This document shows positions 48,601 through 56,873 of a DNA stretch of 64,000 bases, piece by piece (positions within the stretch are counted from its first letter, which is position 1; each line of letters starts with the position of its first letter). Under the pieces are notes generated by a model. It was not told the origin of the DNA and did no database searches. It was given only the letters and a program-made list of their open reading frames with translations. Position numbers and translations under genes: made by a program. Source of the stretch: CAVVGZ01 sp963747965 (lineage in GTDB: Bacteria > Chloroflexota > Anaerolineae > Anaerolineales > Anaerolineaceae); the NCBI GenBank assembly GCA_963747965.1, contig CAVVGZ010000007.1:496001-560000 (forward strand). Reading direction: 5' to 3'.

Positions 48601-48625
48601 TTATGGTACAAACAATATTCATCAT
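45614..48625 (-). CDS. xdhD: XdhD-like selenium-dependent Mo-hydroxylase, 2Fe-2S domain fused to Mo subunit
   Basis: A 1003-residue single chain with the 2Fe-2S domain first (REGECGACTVLLDGK near residue 45; CGYCTPAM, CRCTGYI near 110-150). It is followed by the Mo-cofactor subunit from about residue 210 (KSEVKVDANKLVQGKAAFTDD split at its turn, GGGFGGKQE, PSGAFRGYGVPQ, TDLGTGSD, AYASSTSYVSG, KSVAEIPMDGVAPAVGNAIL). This domain order and length match E. coli XdhD, a protein tied to the SDMH trait. With the ygfM-like FAD subunit encoded 6 nt upstream it would make a complete hydroxylase. The substrate is not proven for XdhD; purines are the usual guess. Intact. Confidence 0.92.
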   Translation of the reverse strand: MMNIVCTINQKQYSWEINPADTLLKVLRSHGFFGAKFGGCREGECGACTVLLDGKTINPCSILAAQVDGHSLVTIESLGENPESGWKESRGLLPIQKSFTEIGAIQCGYCTPAMVLAAKSLLDINPQPDEPEIRDALSGILCRCTGYIKPVQAIKKMSGRDCRTNDKEEIQIFDGDINLNDNLYPGDNLTGTRGTALETKIKPIIKISPSTQKTLKQIGKSEVKVDANKLVQGKAAFTDDYEIRGMLYAKVLRSPYAHARIKAIDTTDALKIPGVICVLTWKDIPRVVYSTAGQSDPIPGPLDTFSLDNKVRFVGDRVAFVAGESEEVAEQAVNAIRVDYDILPPILDPSKSSLPGSVIIHDEPEYVNFDASDPKYNVAGKIRIDIGDVEKGFQEADKIFESHYEVQKVQQAHIEPHVVITYWDEDGRLVIRTSTQVPFHVRRILAPVLHLPVKRIRVIKPRIGGGFGGKQEVLIEDVAAHLTIATGRPVRFEYSREEEFIAARSRHPMRIRLKTGVKIDGTITANEMQCLSDTGAYGCHALTVAGNTGHKSMALYVGDGKYRENPNIRFYSDIVYTNLPPSGAFRGYGVPQGYWPVERHMEKISRALNLDPIEFRLKNAIRSGEVHPFSTSWSEGREPKPEVIRTVGLEQCIIQGKASINWDYKFHSSDWHRVEGKPYLRRGIGIATVMQGTAIPYLDMGGASIKMNDDGSFNLLVGATDLGTGSDTVLAQMAAEVLGTSVSDILVYSSDTDFTPFDKGAYASSTSYVSGTAVIKAAELVAGKICVRASKLINRQIGREEFSPDDIFLDNGRAYSPDGSYVTLAQVGHDSLHHEDQEQIMAVASYVSPVSPPPFAAQFAEVIVDIQTGMVRVEKLLMAVDSGIIINPATASGQIEGGMAQALGYAVCEEMQYDAYGKARETDLINYHIFHADEMPELGVIFVETFEPSHPFGIKSVAEIPMDGVAPAVGNAILDACGIQMDSLPITPEKIWRELQLNLQPSI

Positions 48626-48631
48626 AATATC

Positions 48632-49399
48632 CTATCCGGGAATTTCCTTACCCGATACGAGCAAACGATTGACCAATTTCTGTGCTGTATCCATCCGGTA
48701 ATCTGCGCTTGCCCAGCAATCCTCCGCAATACTATACGCATCCAAGGCTGCCATACCCGCTCCGGAGGAATCTGGACCATCGAAAATCATTATTGGTGAG
48801 GGACCAAATCCGCCAAGAGCAACCCGGGTCCTTCCTCCAGGCCATATTACTACCGCAGCACACACCACAGGACGATCTTTCGGAGTTCTGGCTACATAAT
48901 CGAAACGAAGATTTGGTAGTGCTCCAAAGGTTATTTCTGTAATAATCCCTTGAAAGTCATCAGAATTACGAAGTGGCAGCCAATCTCCCATAGATACGGT
49001 CTTATTGATCGGATATATCCCTAGATTTGCGTCCAATCCGAGTAAACAGGTTGTCAATGGGGATCTTCCATCAGATTTGACCAGGTGCCCGGCAATTGTC
49101 GCTGCCTGGCGTATATTACGGCCAACTTCATTTTTTATAACTTCTTTAAGCACAGGGTCAAGGTCATCACAATCAGCCAACTCTTGAAGGGTAACCCTAC
49201 TGCCAATCTGGAATTTGTCATTTGACTTCTCGAGCGTGTTTAAATTACCTACCTCCTGAAGATCAATTGCGATACCATTTGAAGTTTGGTGTGTACTTAT
49301 ATATGTCCCTCCACCAACTATGAAACCTTTTCCACCACTATCCTGCAATAATTGATAGGCTTCTTTTATACTTTTAGGTCTTAAATAATTAATAATCAT
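48632..49399 (-). CDS. FAD-binding subunit of the XdhD-type hydroxylase (YgfM-like)
   Basis: A 255-residue molybdopterin-dehydrogenase FAD domain: NYLRPKSIKEAYQLLQ start, GKGFIVGGGTYIS (FAD loop), EVGRNIRQAATIAGHL, and VCAAVVIWPGGRTRVALGGFG in the CO-dehydrogenase flavoprotein C-terminal domain. The size equals E. coli YgfM (about 259), the neighbour of xdhD. It precedes xdhD by 6 nt. A 199-nt gap separates it from the F420 module upstream, so it may begin a sub-operon. No 2Fe-2S domain, which is supplied by the XdhD chain. Confidence 0.9.
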   Translation of the reverse strand: MIINYLRPKSIKEAYQLLQDSGGKGFIVGGGTYISTHQTSNGIAIDLQEVGNLNTLEKSNDKFQIGSRVTLQELADCDDLDPVLKEVIKNEVGRNIRQAATIAGHLVKSDGRSPLTTCLLGLDANLGIYPINKTVSMGDWLPLRNSDDFQGIITEITFGALPNLRFDYVARTPKDRPVVCAAVVIWPGGRTRVALGGFGPSPIMIFDGPDSSGAGMAALDAYSIAEDCWASADYRMDTAQKLVNRLLVSGKEIPG

Positions 49400-49598
49400 G
49401 TGTTTTTCCTCAGGTTAAATTACCCGATATTCAACAAATTTGCAGAACATATCAATCCATTCTTTACAAACTCCATTTATTAAATCGGTACAGATCACGA
49501 TAGAAACAAAGTATGGAAATCAATGAGTTGGATCGGTTCGGTTATTTGAGATTCTTTACTTGCAGGAAGGTGCTTTAGGATTACCGATACTCCTTTGA

Positions 49599-50600
49599 TT
49601 AATCAACATTTCCAAATGTGTCTAATAACAAATTGATATCACCACCCACGGAATAGAGGATAGGACAAGTACATCCGTGATTGCAGTACTCGCTTACCTT
49701 CGCTTTAGCTTCCTCTGGAGTTCCTGAGGCAGTGATCTTGAGAATCAGATCCTCCGGAACAAGATGTTTGGCTCGCTGTATTTGTTCATGGGTTGCTGGC
49801 CACCCCAGAATTTTTTGTATGTCCTCAACAATCGCCATGGAAACACCTGAAGCCTTGGCGATATGGGGCTGCTGTGCAAGGTATTGGGTCAGGAGTTCTC
49901 TTGTTGATTCAATTGCCGCATCATGATCATGGTCAACTGAACAAACGATTAATTGCGGACGGTCAATATCATCAAGGGTTTTTCCAACCATTTTTGCGCC
50001 GCGTTCGAGTGCTTCCAAGGCCTGGTCATTGTAATTTGGAGGGACACAGTAATTTAAGACAACCCCATCCCCTATCCGGCTTGATAATTCAAGCATTTTT
50101 TCTCCGGTAGCGCCAATATAAATGGGGACATTTCTTGGCTCTTGCCTCCCATGAACAACATCCAGGGTAATCCCATCTACCTGATGAAATTCTCCGTGGA
50201 ACGTGACCGACTCCATATTTAACAATTTTCTGAGGACAAAGACGGTTTCTTCCATGGCAAGCAATGGTTTTTTCCGGTCTATGCCTACGTTTTTTGCCAG
50301 GGGATCCCACCAGGCACCAATCCCGCAAATAATCCGATTAGGTGCCAGGTCATCCAGGGTGAGAAATGTGGAGGCTAAAAGTCCAATATTCCGGGTCCAA
50401 TTATTAATAACTGCAGATCCGATTTTTATTGTTTTGGTTACAGCCGCATAGGCAGCCATGGGAACAATTGCATCACGCACCAACCGGCTCTCTGCCTGCC
50501 AGACAGCTTCAAATCCTCGCCTTTCAGCTTGCCGGGCGAATTCTAAACCATCCCGCAGGTCATGAGCATCCTGAAGATATAGAGCCACTCTCTCTTTCAT
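49599..50600 (-). CDS. LLM-class, probably F420-dependent oxidoreductase
   Basis: Luciferase-like monooxygenase-fold enzyme related to F420-dependent methylenetetrahydromethanopterin reductase (Mer). The 333-residue barrel begins RVALYLQDAHDLRDGLEFAR and has GFEAVWQAESRLVRDAI, KIGSAVINNWTRN, RIICGIGAWWDPLAKNVG, VPIYIGATGEKMLELSSRIGD (split at the loop) and DGVVLNY. Phylogenetic assignment to F420 over FMN cannot be proven here, but the next four genes make F420 and its NADP reductase, which supports F420. Substrate unknown. Confidence 0.88.
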   Translation of the reverse strand: MKERVALYLQDAHDLRDGLEFARQAERRGFEAVWQAESRLVRDAIVPMAAYAAVTKTIKIGSAVINNWTRNIGLLASTFLTLDDLAPNRIICGIGAWWDPLAKNVGIDRKKPLLAMEETVFVLRKLLNMESVTFHGEFHQVDGITLDVVHGRQEPRNVPIYIGATGEKMLELSSRIGDGVVLNYCVPPNYNDQALEALERGAKMVGKTLDDIDRPQLIVCSVDHDHDAAIESTRELLTQYLAQQPHIAKASGVSMAIVEDIQKILGWPATHEQIQRAKHLVPEDLILKITASGTPEEAKAKVSEYCNHGCTCPILYSVGGDINLLLDTFGNVD

Positions 50601-50625
50601 TTATACCTCGCCAAAGGGAAATGTT

Positions 50626-51249
50626 TTATTTAAATACCAGACTAAGCTGATCCTTCTCAATTCGCAAAAGCATCTCTAAATCTTCAGGTAAATCAAGATC
50701 AAATCCTATCGTTTCCAAAGGAATAACTTCCACGTGCAAATTGTTTACTCTAGCCTGGTTTATATGTTTGTAAAGTGAACCTTCACCGTAAGCATACTCG
50801 ATTGAACCGATTGGATTCAAATATAATGCATTCGTTCCATCCCACCTGCGGTCAGGAGAGATAATCATTTCAGGTGGATTTCCTGAATGTTGGAGAAATA
50901 AATATAAATCATCAAGAGTTAGTAATGGCAAGTCGGCGGGGATAATCATTATGGCATGGGCATTATATGTCTTTGCAACCGTAGAGGCTCGTCTCAATGC
51001 AAGGTTCAACTCTGGGCTGCCATCTTCCATTAATGTACGTGCTCCCCTCTCCCTTGCTAAAGCTAACGCAGCTGGATCCCGGCTTACTACCAGTATTTTG
51101 TCAATCTCTGGAACTCCAGACAGGGTCAATAATGTTTTATCCAGCATCGAATAATTTAAAAGAGCCCGTTTTTCTTCCGATAACACTTCCCTCAGACGTG
51201 ATTTTCCCCGTCGTAACGGTTTTACTGGAACAATGGCCCATAAACTCAT
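50626..51249 (-). CDS. cofC: 2-phospho-L-lactate (or phosphoenolpyruvate) guanylyltransferase
   Basis: Activates phospholactate/PEP/phosphoglycerate with GTP for F420 assembly. The 207 residues open with AIVPVKPLRRGKSRLREVLS, the CofC/FbiD hallmark, followed by DKILVVSRDPAALALARERG, IIPADLPLLTLDDL and the Mg-binding SPDRRWDGTNALYL, then FDLDLPEDL. Normal length. It lies between the LLM gene and cofD in the order cofE-cofD-cofC-LLM along the transcript. Which three-carbon acid is used cannot be read from sequence. Confidence 0.94.
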   Translation of the reverse strand: MSLWAIVPVKPLRRGKSRLREVLSEEKRALLNYSMLDKTLLTLSGVPEIDKILVVSRDPAALALARERGARTLMEDGSPELNLALRRASTVAKTYNAHAIMIIPADLPLLTLDDLYLFLQHSGNPPEMIISPDRRWDGTNALYLNPIGSIEYAYGEGSLYKHINQARVNNLHVEVIPLETIGFDLDLPEDLEMLLRIEKDQLSLVFK

Positions 51250-51266
51250 ATTTTAAGGACGACCTA

Positions 51267-52199
51267 TTAAATTAGATTTTCACAAAATCGGCAAACTTCC
51301 TCTGCCAAACGTATGCGATCACCCGGATTATTCATGATGATATTAGCAATTAAACATATTATACCTGTTTGATCGATCGAAAATTTCTGATCCCGATCCT
51401 GAACATCGATAGCAATAGCATTAAGAATATTGTTATAGTATTTCGCAACGGCAGCTGCTGAGGGTTCAATCCCCTGATCGATAAACATTTTGGCTGCTGG
51501 CCCTTTCAATGCCTTTCCTCCAACTATTGGAGAAATGGCGATAACTCTTTTTTCAATTAGCAGTTCTCTTATCCCAACCAGGGACAGCATTGGTTGAATA
51601 CTTACAAACGGATTGGATGGGCAAATAATCACCCAGTCTGCATCATTAACCGCCTGAACGAATTCAGGATTTGGTTTTGCCTGATCGATTCCTTTAAAGG
51701 CAAATCCTTTCGTTATCGGAGTTTGGTGATGTTTTACAAAATATTCTTGAAAAGGAATATCTCCAAATTCAACGGTCGAGACAATGGTTTGCACCGGATT
51801 GTCACTCATTGGAATTATATTTGATTTTATTCCCCAATACTTACAAAAATCAGACGTTATTCTGGATAGACTCTCACCAAGCTGCAGCCTGCGGGTACGT
51901 TCCAAATGGGTCGCAAGATCGCGGTCGCCGAGATTGAACCAGTCAGGGCTATCCAGCCTTCTAAGATTCTCCATTACCACCCAGGATTCACCAGACAGAC
52001 CCCATCCGGTGTCGTTATTGGCTTGATTGGAGATTGTATAACATACCGTGTCAACATCTGGTGAAATATATAGTCCAAAGTGGTAAAAATCATCTGCTGT
52101 ATTAACAACAATTGTTAAATCGTTTGGATCCATACAATGATAAAGACCATATGCAAATTTCGCACCTCCAACACCTCCTGCCAACGCCAAGATTTTCAT
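51267..52199 (-). CDS. cofD: 2-phospho-L-lactate transferase
   Basis: Transfers the lactyl-phosphate unit to FO (7,8-didemethyl-8-hydroxy-5-deazariboflavin), giving F420-0. The 310-residue protein has the start motif LALAGGVGGAKFAYGLY, VVNTADDFYHFGLYISPDVDT (split at its loop), TGWGLSGESW, WVIICPSNPFVSI and IAISPIVGGKALKGPAAK. These are diagnostic of CofD/FbiA. 17 nt upstream of cofC. FO synthase (CofG/CofH) is not in the window. Confidence 0.96.
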   Translation of the reverse strand: MKILALAGGVGGAKFAYGLYHCMDPNDLTIVVNTADDFYHFGLYISPDVDTVCYTISNQANNDTGWGLSGESWVVMENLRRLDSPDWFNLGDRDLATHLERTRRLQLGESLSRITSDFCKYWGIKSNIIPMSDNPVQTIVSTVEFGDIPFQEYFVKHHQTPITKGFAFKGIDQAKPNPEFVQAVNDADWVIICPSNPFVSIQPMLSLVGIRELLIEKRVIAISPIVGGKALKGPAAKMFIDQGIEPSAAAVAKYYNNILNAIAIDVQDRDQKFSIDQTGIICLIANIIMNNPGDRIRLAEEVCRFCENLI

Positions 52200-52209
52200 C
52201 GAATTTTCC

Positions 52210-52974
52210 TTATCGAAACAAATCTTGAGATTTTGGCCTTATTAACTCTGTAAGACCAGATTCTCTCAACGGGTAAGGGAAACCCCTGATATGAATAACC
52301 GGGGTACCCTCGCTGGCTTGACCCATCATCAGTGAAGCAGCAGCTGCCAATTCATCAGCAGTTGCCACCTGGGTAATTTGCAAAACACGACCGAATAAAT
52401 CCTTTGTACCACGCAAATCCGTCAACGCCGGCAGTCCAGAAATACCAATAGCCACCCCGACCGTTCCATTTCTCCAGGGTCGCCCATGGGAATCAATAAT
52501 TAATATTCCGATTGACTTTGCACAGTTTTCATAAATTTCTTTTCTAATACGCTGTGCAGAGATATCTGGATTTTCAGGCAGTAATAAGACATATTCTCCG
52601 CCATCATCTGGACTGGCTACATTCGAATGGTCTATACCAGCATTTGCACAGATAAATCCCAAATTATGTTCAACTATAATGACACCAGGTCTAACACGCA
52701 GAATAGAACTGGATTCCTGTAATATTAATTCAATTAGCCGGGGATCTTTTTGTACTATTGGCTGGTATGCAAGTGCCAGACTGGATGGTTGAACATAGTT
52801 CAGGTTTACAAAACGTCCCTCAACTTTGGAAACAATTTTTTGAGCGATTACCAGGATATCACCATCCTGTAAACAGATGTCATTTTCTGGTAATAGAGTA
52901 GAAATTACAGTTGAAAGGCAATCTCCCTCTTTAAAAATGGGTAATCCCAGGATGGGTGTAAGTGTAAGGGTCAT
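52210..52974 (-). CDS. cofE: Coenzyme F420:L-glutamate ligase
   Basis: Adds gamma-linked glutamates to F420-0 using GTP. The 254 residues match the CofE domain alone (no FbiB nitroreductase fusion). Visible: LPIFKEGDCL, GDILVIAQKIVSKVEGRFV, ILRVRPGVIIVEHNLGFICAN (split at the turn), NAGIDHSNV, DSHGRPWRNGTVGVAIGISG. The FbiB-type C-terminal domain for FMNH2-dependent reduction of dehydro-F420-0 is absent. Overall spacing to cofD is 10 nt. Confidence 0.95.
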   Translation of the reverse strand: MTLTLTPILGLPIFKEGDCLSTVISTLLPENDICLQDGDILVIAQKIVSKVEGRFVNLNYVQPSSLALAYQPIVQKDPRLIELILQESSSILRVRPGVIIVEHNLGFICANAGIDHSNVASPDDGGEYVLLLPENPDISAQRIRKEIYENCAKSIGILIIDSHGRPWRNGTVGVAIGISGLPALTDLRGTKDLFGRVLQITQVATADELAAAASLMMGQASEGTPVIHIRGFPYPLRESGLTELIRPKSQDLFR

Positions 52975-52989
52975 ATTATTGCTGGTGCC

Positions 52990-53658
52990 TTAATGGACAC
53001 CGGTTATTTTAATTCCAGAAGAACGGACTTTGTGTCTTTTATTAATACCAATCAGGATTGAAGTCAGCCCCTCTACGACCATGGAGTTATCCAGCGGTCC
53101 GGCATCCCAGCCAGTCAAACCCGCTGCCTGAACCAGCTCTAAAACGACTGTTTTAGATTCGGAATCATTTCCGCACACAAGGATGTCACAATCAACCTCA
53201 CCCCCACCGAGTAAATTTTCGAAAGAGATGTTTTGAAATGCAGACACAACCGTCACGTCCTCTCCAAGCACGTTCTGTGCCTCCGCCGCTGCACTTCCAG
53301 CGGCAGGCATCTGCACCCGGCTTACATTTGGCGGAACGAGGGGCACAGTGACATCAATTAATATTTTTCCCGCGAGGTATGGTTTCATTTCAGCCAGTGT
53401 GGATTGGTGAGCTGCATACGGTACCGTCAATACCACAATATCCGCTGTTTTTGCAGCCTCGGAATTAACCATACCGGTAATATTTCCTTTTCCACCGAGT
53501 GTATCGATAATCTCTTGGGATGCAGTAAATGCTTTCTCAAGATTTCGGGAACCGATCAGGATTGTATAACCAGCCTTTGCCCATCTAAAGGCTAATCCCT
53601 TACCTTCTTTACCAGTACCCCCAATGATCCCAATAGATTTTATTGAGTATTCATCCAT
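52990..53658 (-). CDS. npdG: F420H2:NADP oxidoreductase
   Basis: Moves hydride between F420 and NADP. The 222-residue Rossmann protein begins IGIIGGTGKEGKGLAFRWAK and has TILIGSRNLEKAF (NADP 2'-phosphate contacts), VVLTVPYAAH, LIDVTVPLVPPNVSRVQMP and VSAFQNISFENLL, the pattern of Fno/NpdG. I take ATG 53658, preceded by GAGAGG, over the upstream TTG. With it the cell can draw NADPH from F420H2 or the reverse. First gene of the F420 set after ssnA. Confidence 0.94.
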   Translation of the reverse strand: MDEYSIKSIGIIGGTGKEGKGLAFRWAKAGYTILIGSRNLEKAFTASQEIIDTLGGKGNITGMVNSEAAKTADIVVLTVPYAAHQSTLAEMKPYLAGKILIDVTVPLVPPNVSRVQMPAAGSAAAEAQNVLGEDVTVVSAFQNISFENLLGGGEVDCDILVCGNDSESKTVVLELVQAAGLTGWDAGPLDNSMVVEGLTSILIGINKRHKVRSSGIKITGVH

Positions 53659-53683
53659 GATCCCTCTCAACTAAATATATCGA

Positions 53684-55030
53684 TTAAAATTGCTGCCTGT
53701 ATCTCTCCCAGACTAACGCAGAGGATTTTCTGGCATCTCCAATAATTTGTTCCTCATCCATGGTCTGTAATTTTCTGTCCAGCATCAATATAATTCCATC
53801 AACGATCGTTGTAGTAATCATTGATTCATGGAAACCAAATACAATATGCCAGGGCAAATTCATGGTATTTAATTCTGTAAATGGCTGGTAATCCACAAAT
53901 ATTAAATCTGCTTTAGCTCCCGGGGTCATGATTCCAATTTGACCGCAATTAAACAGCCTGGTTGCTAACTGAGAATTATGGTAAACCGCCATTTGAGCAA
54001 TGTCGTTGGCCGGCATCCACCGCGGATCAAGATGCCACAATTTATGTGCCAGGTAGGCAGCTTTCCATTCTTCCCACATCTGGTTTGAAAATCCATCATT
54101 GCCTAAACACACTTTAATACCGGCTCGCAGCATGGATTGAACCTCTGGTAATCCGACAGCATTATTCATGTTAGAACGAGGTTGGTGAGTAACCCAACAT
54201 TGGTATTCTTTGAGAATTCGGATTTCCTCGGCGTCAATATGTACTCCATGAACAATAATTGAATCTCCACCCAACAATTGATGACGCTGTAAGCGATCTA
54301 TTACCCTGGTTCCATATTGATCCATGCTGTCATACTGATCAACGGGATGTTCGCCTACATGAATATGAATCCCAAATCCGTCGGGGATTTCCTGGCGGCA
54401 AATATCCAAAGTGTTTTCGGACAAAGTGAGACTGGCGTGTAATCCAAATGTCGCCGAGATTTTCCCATACAGCCCTGGTTCTGATTGAACCCTTTTTATG
54501 AAGCGTAAATTTTCTGCAATCCCTGCTTTAGCTTTTTGGTTACCATCCCTATCGGTCACTTCGTAACACAGGGACGCTCTCAGACCAGACTGTTGAACTG
54601 CGTCGGCGATGACATCCAGGGATCCTTCAATGGCGTTTGGGGATGCATGATGATCAACCAGGGTGGTTGTGCCGTGACGGACTGCATCCAGCAGGCATAC
54701 CTGGGTGGAGAGTTTAACATCCTCTAGAGCTAAGGATTTATCTAAAGCCCACCAGAGATTTCTCAATATTTCCGGGAAGTCTTTGGGGTTGCCACCACCA
54801 ACACTCAATCCCCGCGCGTATGCCCCATAAAAATGCGTATGAGCACAAATATTTCCAGGCATCACGTATTGTTTATTGGCATCTAATACCTTTTCAGAGG
54901 GGTATTTTACTTTCATGGAAGAAGTTGGACCAATCTCAACAATCGTCCCATTATTAATATAAAGGGCATGATCCTTAAGAATTCGGTTTGGTGTCTCCCA
55001 TGTTATGAGATGACCATTAATTATCAACAT
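53684..55030 (-). CDS. ssnA: SsnA: selenium-metabolism-associated aminohydrolase
   Basis: Amidohydrolase-superfamily protein of the SsnA family, found with selenium-dependent Mo-hydroxylase genes. The 448 residues show the metal-binding ICAHTHFYGAYARGL, the family-specific FPEILRNLWWALDKSL and RHGTTTLVDHHASPNAIEGS (cut at its turn), HIHVGEHP, IIVHGVHI and CLGNDGFSN. The fold is that of guanine/cytosine deaminases, suggesting a heterocyclic amine substrate whose product would feed the Mo-hydroxylases. E. coli ssnA lies in the same context as xdhD and ygfM. It starts the 16-kb minus-strand cluster. Confidence 0.93.
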   Translation of the reverse strand: MLIINGHLITWETPNRILKDHALYINNGTIVEIGPTSSMKVKYPSEKVLDANKQYVMPGNICAHTHFYGAYARGLSVGGGNPKDFPEILRNLWWALDKSLALEDVKLSTQVCLLDAVRHGTTTLVDHHASPNAIEGSLDVIADAVQQSGLRASLCYEVTDRDGNQKAKAGIAENLRFIKRVQSEPGLYGKISATFGLHASLTLSENTLDICRQEIPDGFGIHIHVGEHPVDQYDSMDQYGTRVIDRLQRHQLLGGDSIIVHGVHIDAEEIRILKEYQCWVTHQPRSNMNNAVGLPEVQSMLRAGIKVCLGNDGFSNQMWEEWKAAYLAHKLWHLDPRWMPANDIAQMAVYHNSQLATRLFNCGQIGIMTPGAKADLIFVDYQPFTELNTMNLPWHIVFGFHESMITTTIVDGIILMLDRKLQTMDEEQIIGDARKSSALVWERYRQQF

Positions 55031-55227
55031 AATAACCTCTTTGGATATTTCCCTTTCTAGTGCATGATGATTTTAGCATTTAATTTAACAGCATGCACAT
55101 TCGGTATTACAGCGTGGGTCAATTGGTTTTTAACCTTTACATTCCCAAAAATGGTTTATATATACATCCTCTCAAATACTAAATTATCACATATAATCGT
55201 TAAAAGATTGAATTTAAAGGTGGACGT

Positions 55228-56151
55228 ATGGATGAACTAAAACTACCCTCCTACGGAGGACAGGCAATTATAGAAGGAGTACTCATGCGCGGTGAGTATG
55301 CCATTGCTGCATGTATGCGTGCTCCCGACGGAAATATTACGATTCAAAAAGAAAAGCTGACTGGTGTTTACACCAGCAGCATAAAAAAAATCCCTTTCTT
55401 AAGAGGCTTGTTGATTCTCTGGGATGCGCTGGGCTTGGGTGTAAAGTACCTGACCATTTCTGCTAACGTTCAAACTGGCGAAGATGAGAAATTGGAGGGT
55501 TTTTCCTTATACGCAACCCTTGGTTTTTCATTGGCGCTTAGTATTGTCATTTTCTTTCTCGTTCCCGCAGCTGCAATCCATTGGCTGCAAAACCCCCTCG
55601 GAATTGATCCGTGGACCGGCAACCTTTTGGAGGGTATGGTTCGTTTAATTTTGATTATTCTTTACATTTGGGGAATTGGCCAAATTCCGGATATTAAACG
55701 CGTTTTTACATATCACGGGGCTGAACATAAAACAATCAACGCATTTGAAGCGGGTGCAGAGTTGGATCCAAAAACAGTTAAACGATATTCTTTAGAACAT
55801 CCACGTTGCGGTACAAGTTTCATCCTTATCGTCGTGGTATTTTCCCTGGTCGGTTTTGCCCTTATTGGCCCGCTTCCGCTCGGGATGCGTTTATTGAGCA
55901 GGATCATTCTGATTCCCATAATTGCCGGAATTGCCTACGAATACATCCGGTGGACCAGCAAAAATATAAATAATCCAGTGGTGCGTATTCTTTCAAAACC
56001 GAGCATGGCTATGCAAAAGTTAACCACTCGAGAACCAAGCAATGAAATTTTAGAGGTAGCAATTTCAGCCTTCAAAAGTATGTATGAGTTGGAAATGGAA
56101 ATTAATCCTAAATTTAAGAGTCAAGCCTTAGCCGAAGGCATTACTGTTTAA
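55228..56151 (+). CDS. DUF1385 membrane protein (YqhQ-like)
   Basis: Conserved membrane protein of unknown function. The 307 residues have the N-terminal GGQAIIEGVLMRGEYAIAACMR (shortened in the family signature), KKIPFLRGLLILWDAL, and the histidine-rich FTYHGAEHKTINAFEAG, followed by HPRCGTSF. Five to six hydrophobic segments (about 105-130, 145-165, 200-240) are visible. The conserved His/Glu/Cys set hints at metal binding. An AAGGTGG site precedes the ATG and a TATAAT lies at 55192-55197. First of a plus-strand run with comEA, yqeY and others. Confidence 0.9.
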   Translation: MDELKLPSYGGQAIIEGVLMRGEYAIAACMRAPDGNITIQKEKLTGVYTSSIKKIPFLRGLLILWDALGLGVKYLTISANVQTGEDEKLEGFSLYATLGFSLALSIVIFFLVPAAAIHWLQNPLGIDPWTGNLLEGMVRLILIILYIWGIGQIPDIKRVFTYHGAEHKTINAFEAGAELDPKTVKRYSLEHPRCGTSFILIVVVFSLVGFALIGPLPLGMRLLSRIILIPIIAGIAYEYIRWTSKNINNPVVRILSKPSMAMQKLTTREPSNEILEVAISAFKSMYELEMEINPKFKSQALAEGITV

Positions 56152-56242
56152 TCCAATATACAAGCAGATTATCGAGGAAAATTTCCAGGAACCAATCTTC
56201 ATATTCGAATAAGCAGAGTGGGATCCAGCTGAAAACAAACCG

Positions 56243-56833
56243 ATGCATAGAGCTGTAGAGTTATCTATTGCAGTTGTTATTGGATTAATCATAGGGGGTT
56301 TGATTACCATTATTGCTTCTCCCCCTCGGGGTAATGCAATTGAATTGATGCCAGTTGTTACTCCAAGTCGAATCATTATTTATATCACCGGCGCGGTCAA
56401 CAAACCGGGGGTATATGAACTCCCAGTGGACAGCAGGATTATTGATGCCATAAGCATAGCGGAAGGATTAACTAAAAATGCAAATGATGCAGGTGTAAAC
56501 ATGGCAGATCGATTAGAAGATGGCACAAAGGTTTACATCCCAATAATAGGAGAGAGCGTTTTCTCAACCGATCGGTCAGAAGTTATAACCATCAATGATG
56601 GGTGTGATCCTTCAGCAGCCGACAAATCTCTACAAACAGGGAGAATTAATATCAATTCTGCTACTATTGATGATCTGGATACCCTGCCAGGAATAGGCCC
56701 GGAAAAAGCCAAGGAGATTATTGCTTATCGTCAGCAATATGGAAATTTTCGTAACATTGAGGATATCCTATTGGTTCCAGGCATTGGAGCGAAATTGTTT
56801 GAAGACATTGAAGGATTAATTACTACCGAGTAA
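56243..56833 (+). CDS. comEA: ComEA-like DNA-binding protein (SLBB + helix-hairpin-helix)
   Basis: DNA receptor for competence or a related DNA-binding protein. The 196 residues have an N-terminal membrane anchor (LSIAVVIGLIIGGLITIIAS), an SLBB domain (IYITGAVNKPGVYELP, LTKNANDAGVNMADRLEDG) and a C-terminal ComEA HhH repeat (RININSATIDDLDTLPGIGP and FRNIEDILLVPGIGAKLFEDI cut at the turn). The order is that of ComEA. No comEC is adjacent; the product may serve uptake only if that gene is elsewhere. Confidence 0.92.
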   Translation: MHRAVELSIAVVIGLIIGGLITIIASPPRGNAIELMPVVTPSRIIIYITGAVNKPGVYELPVDSRIIDAISIAEGLTKNANDAGVNMADRLEDGTKVYIPIIGESVFSTDRSEVITINDGCDPSAADKSLQTGRININSATIDDLDTLPGIGPEKAKEIIAYRQQYGNFRNIEDILLVPGIGAKLFEDIEGLITTE

Positions 56834-56873
56834 GATCAAATAACTGGTATTTTTGAAAGGTATAATTATTATT

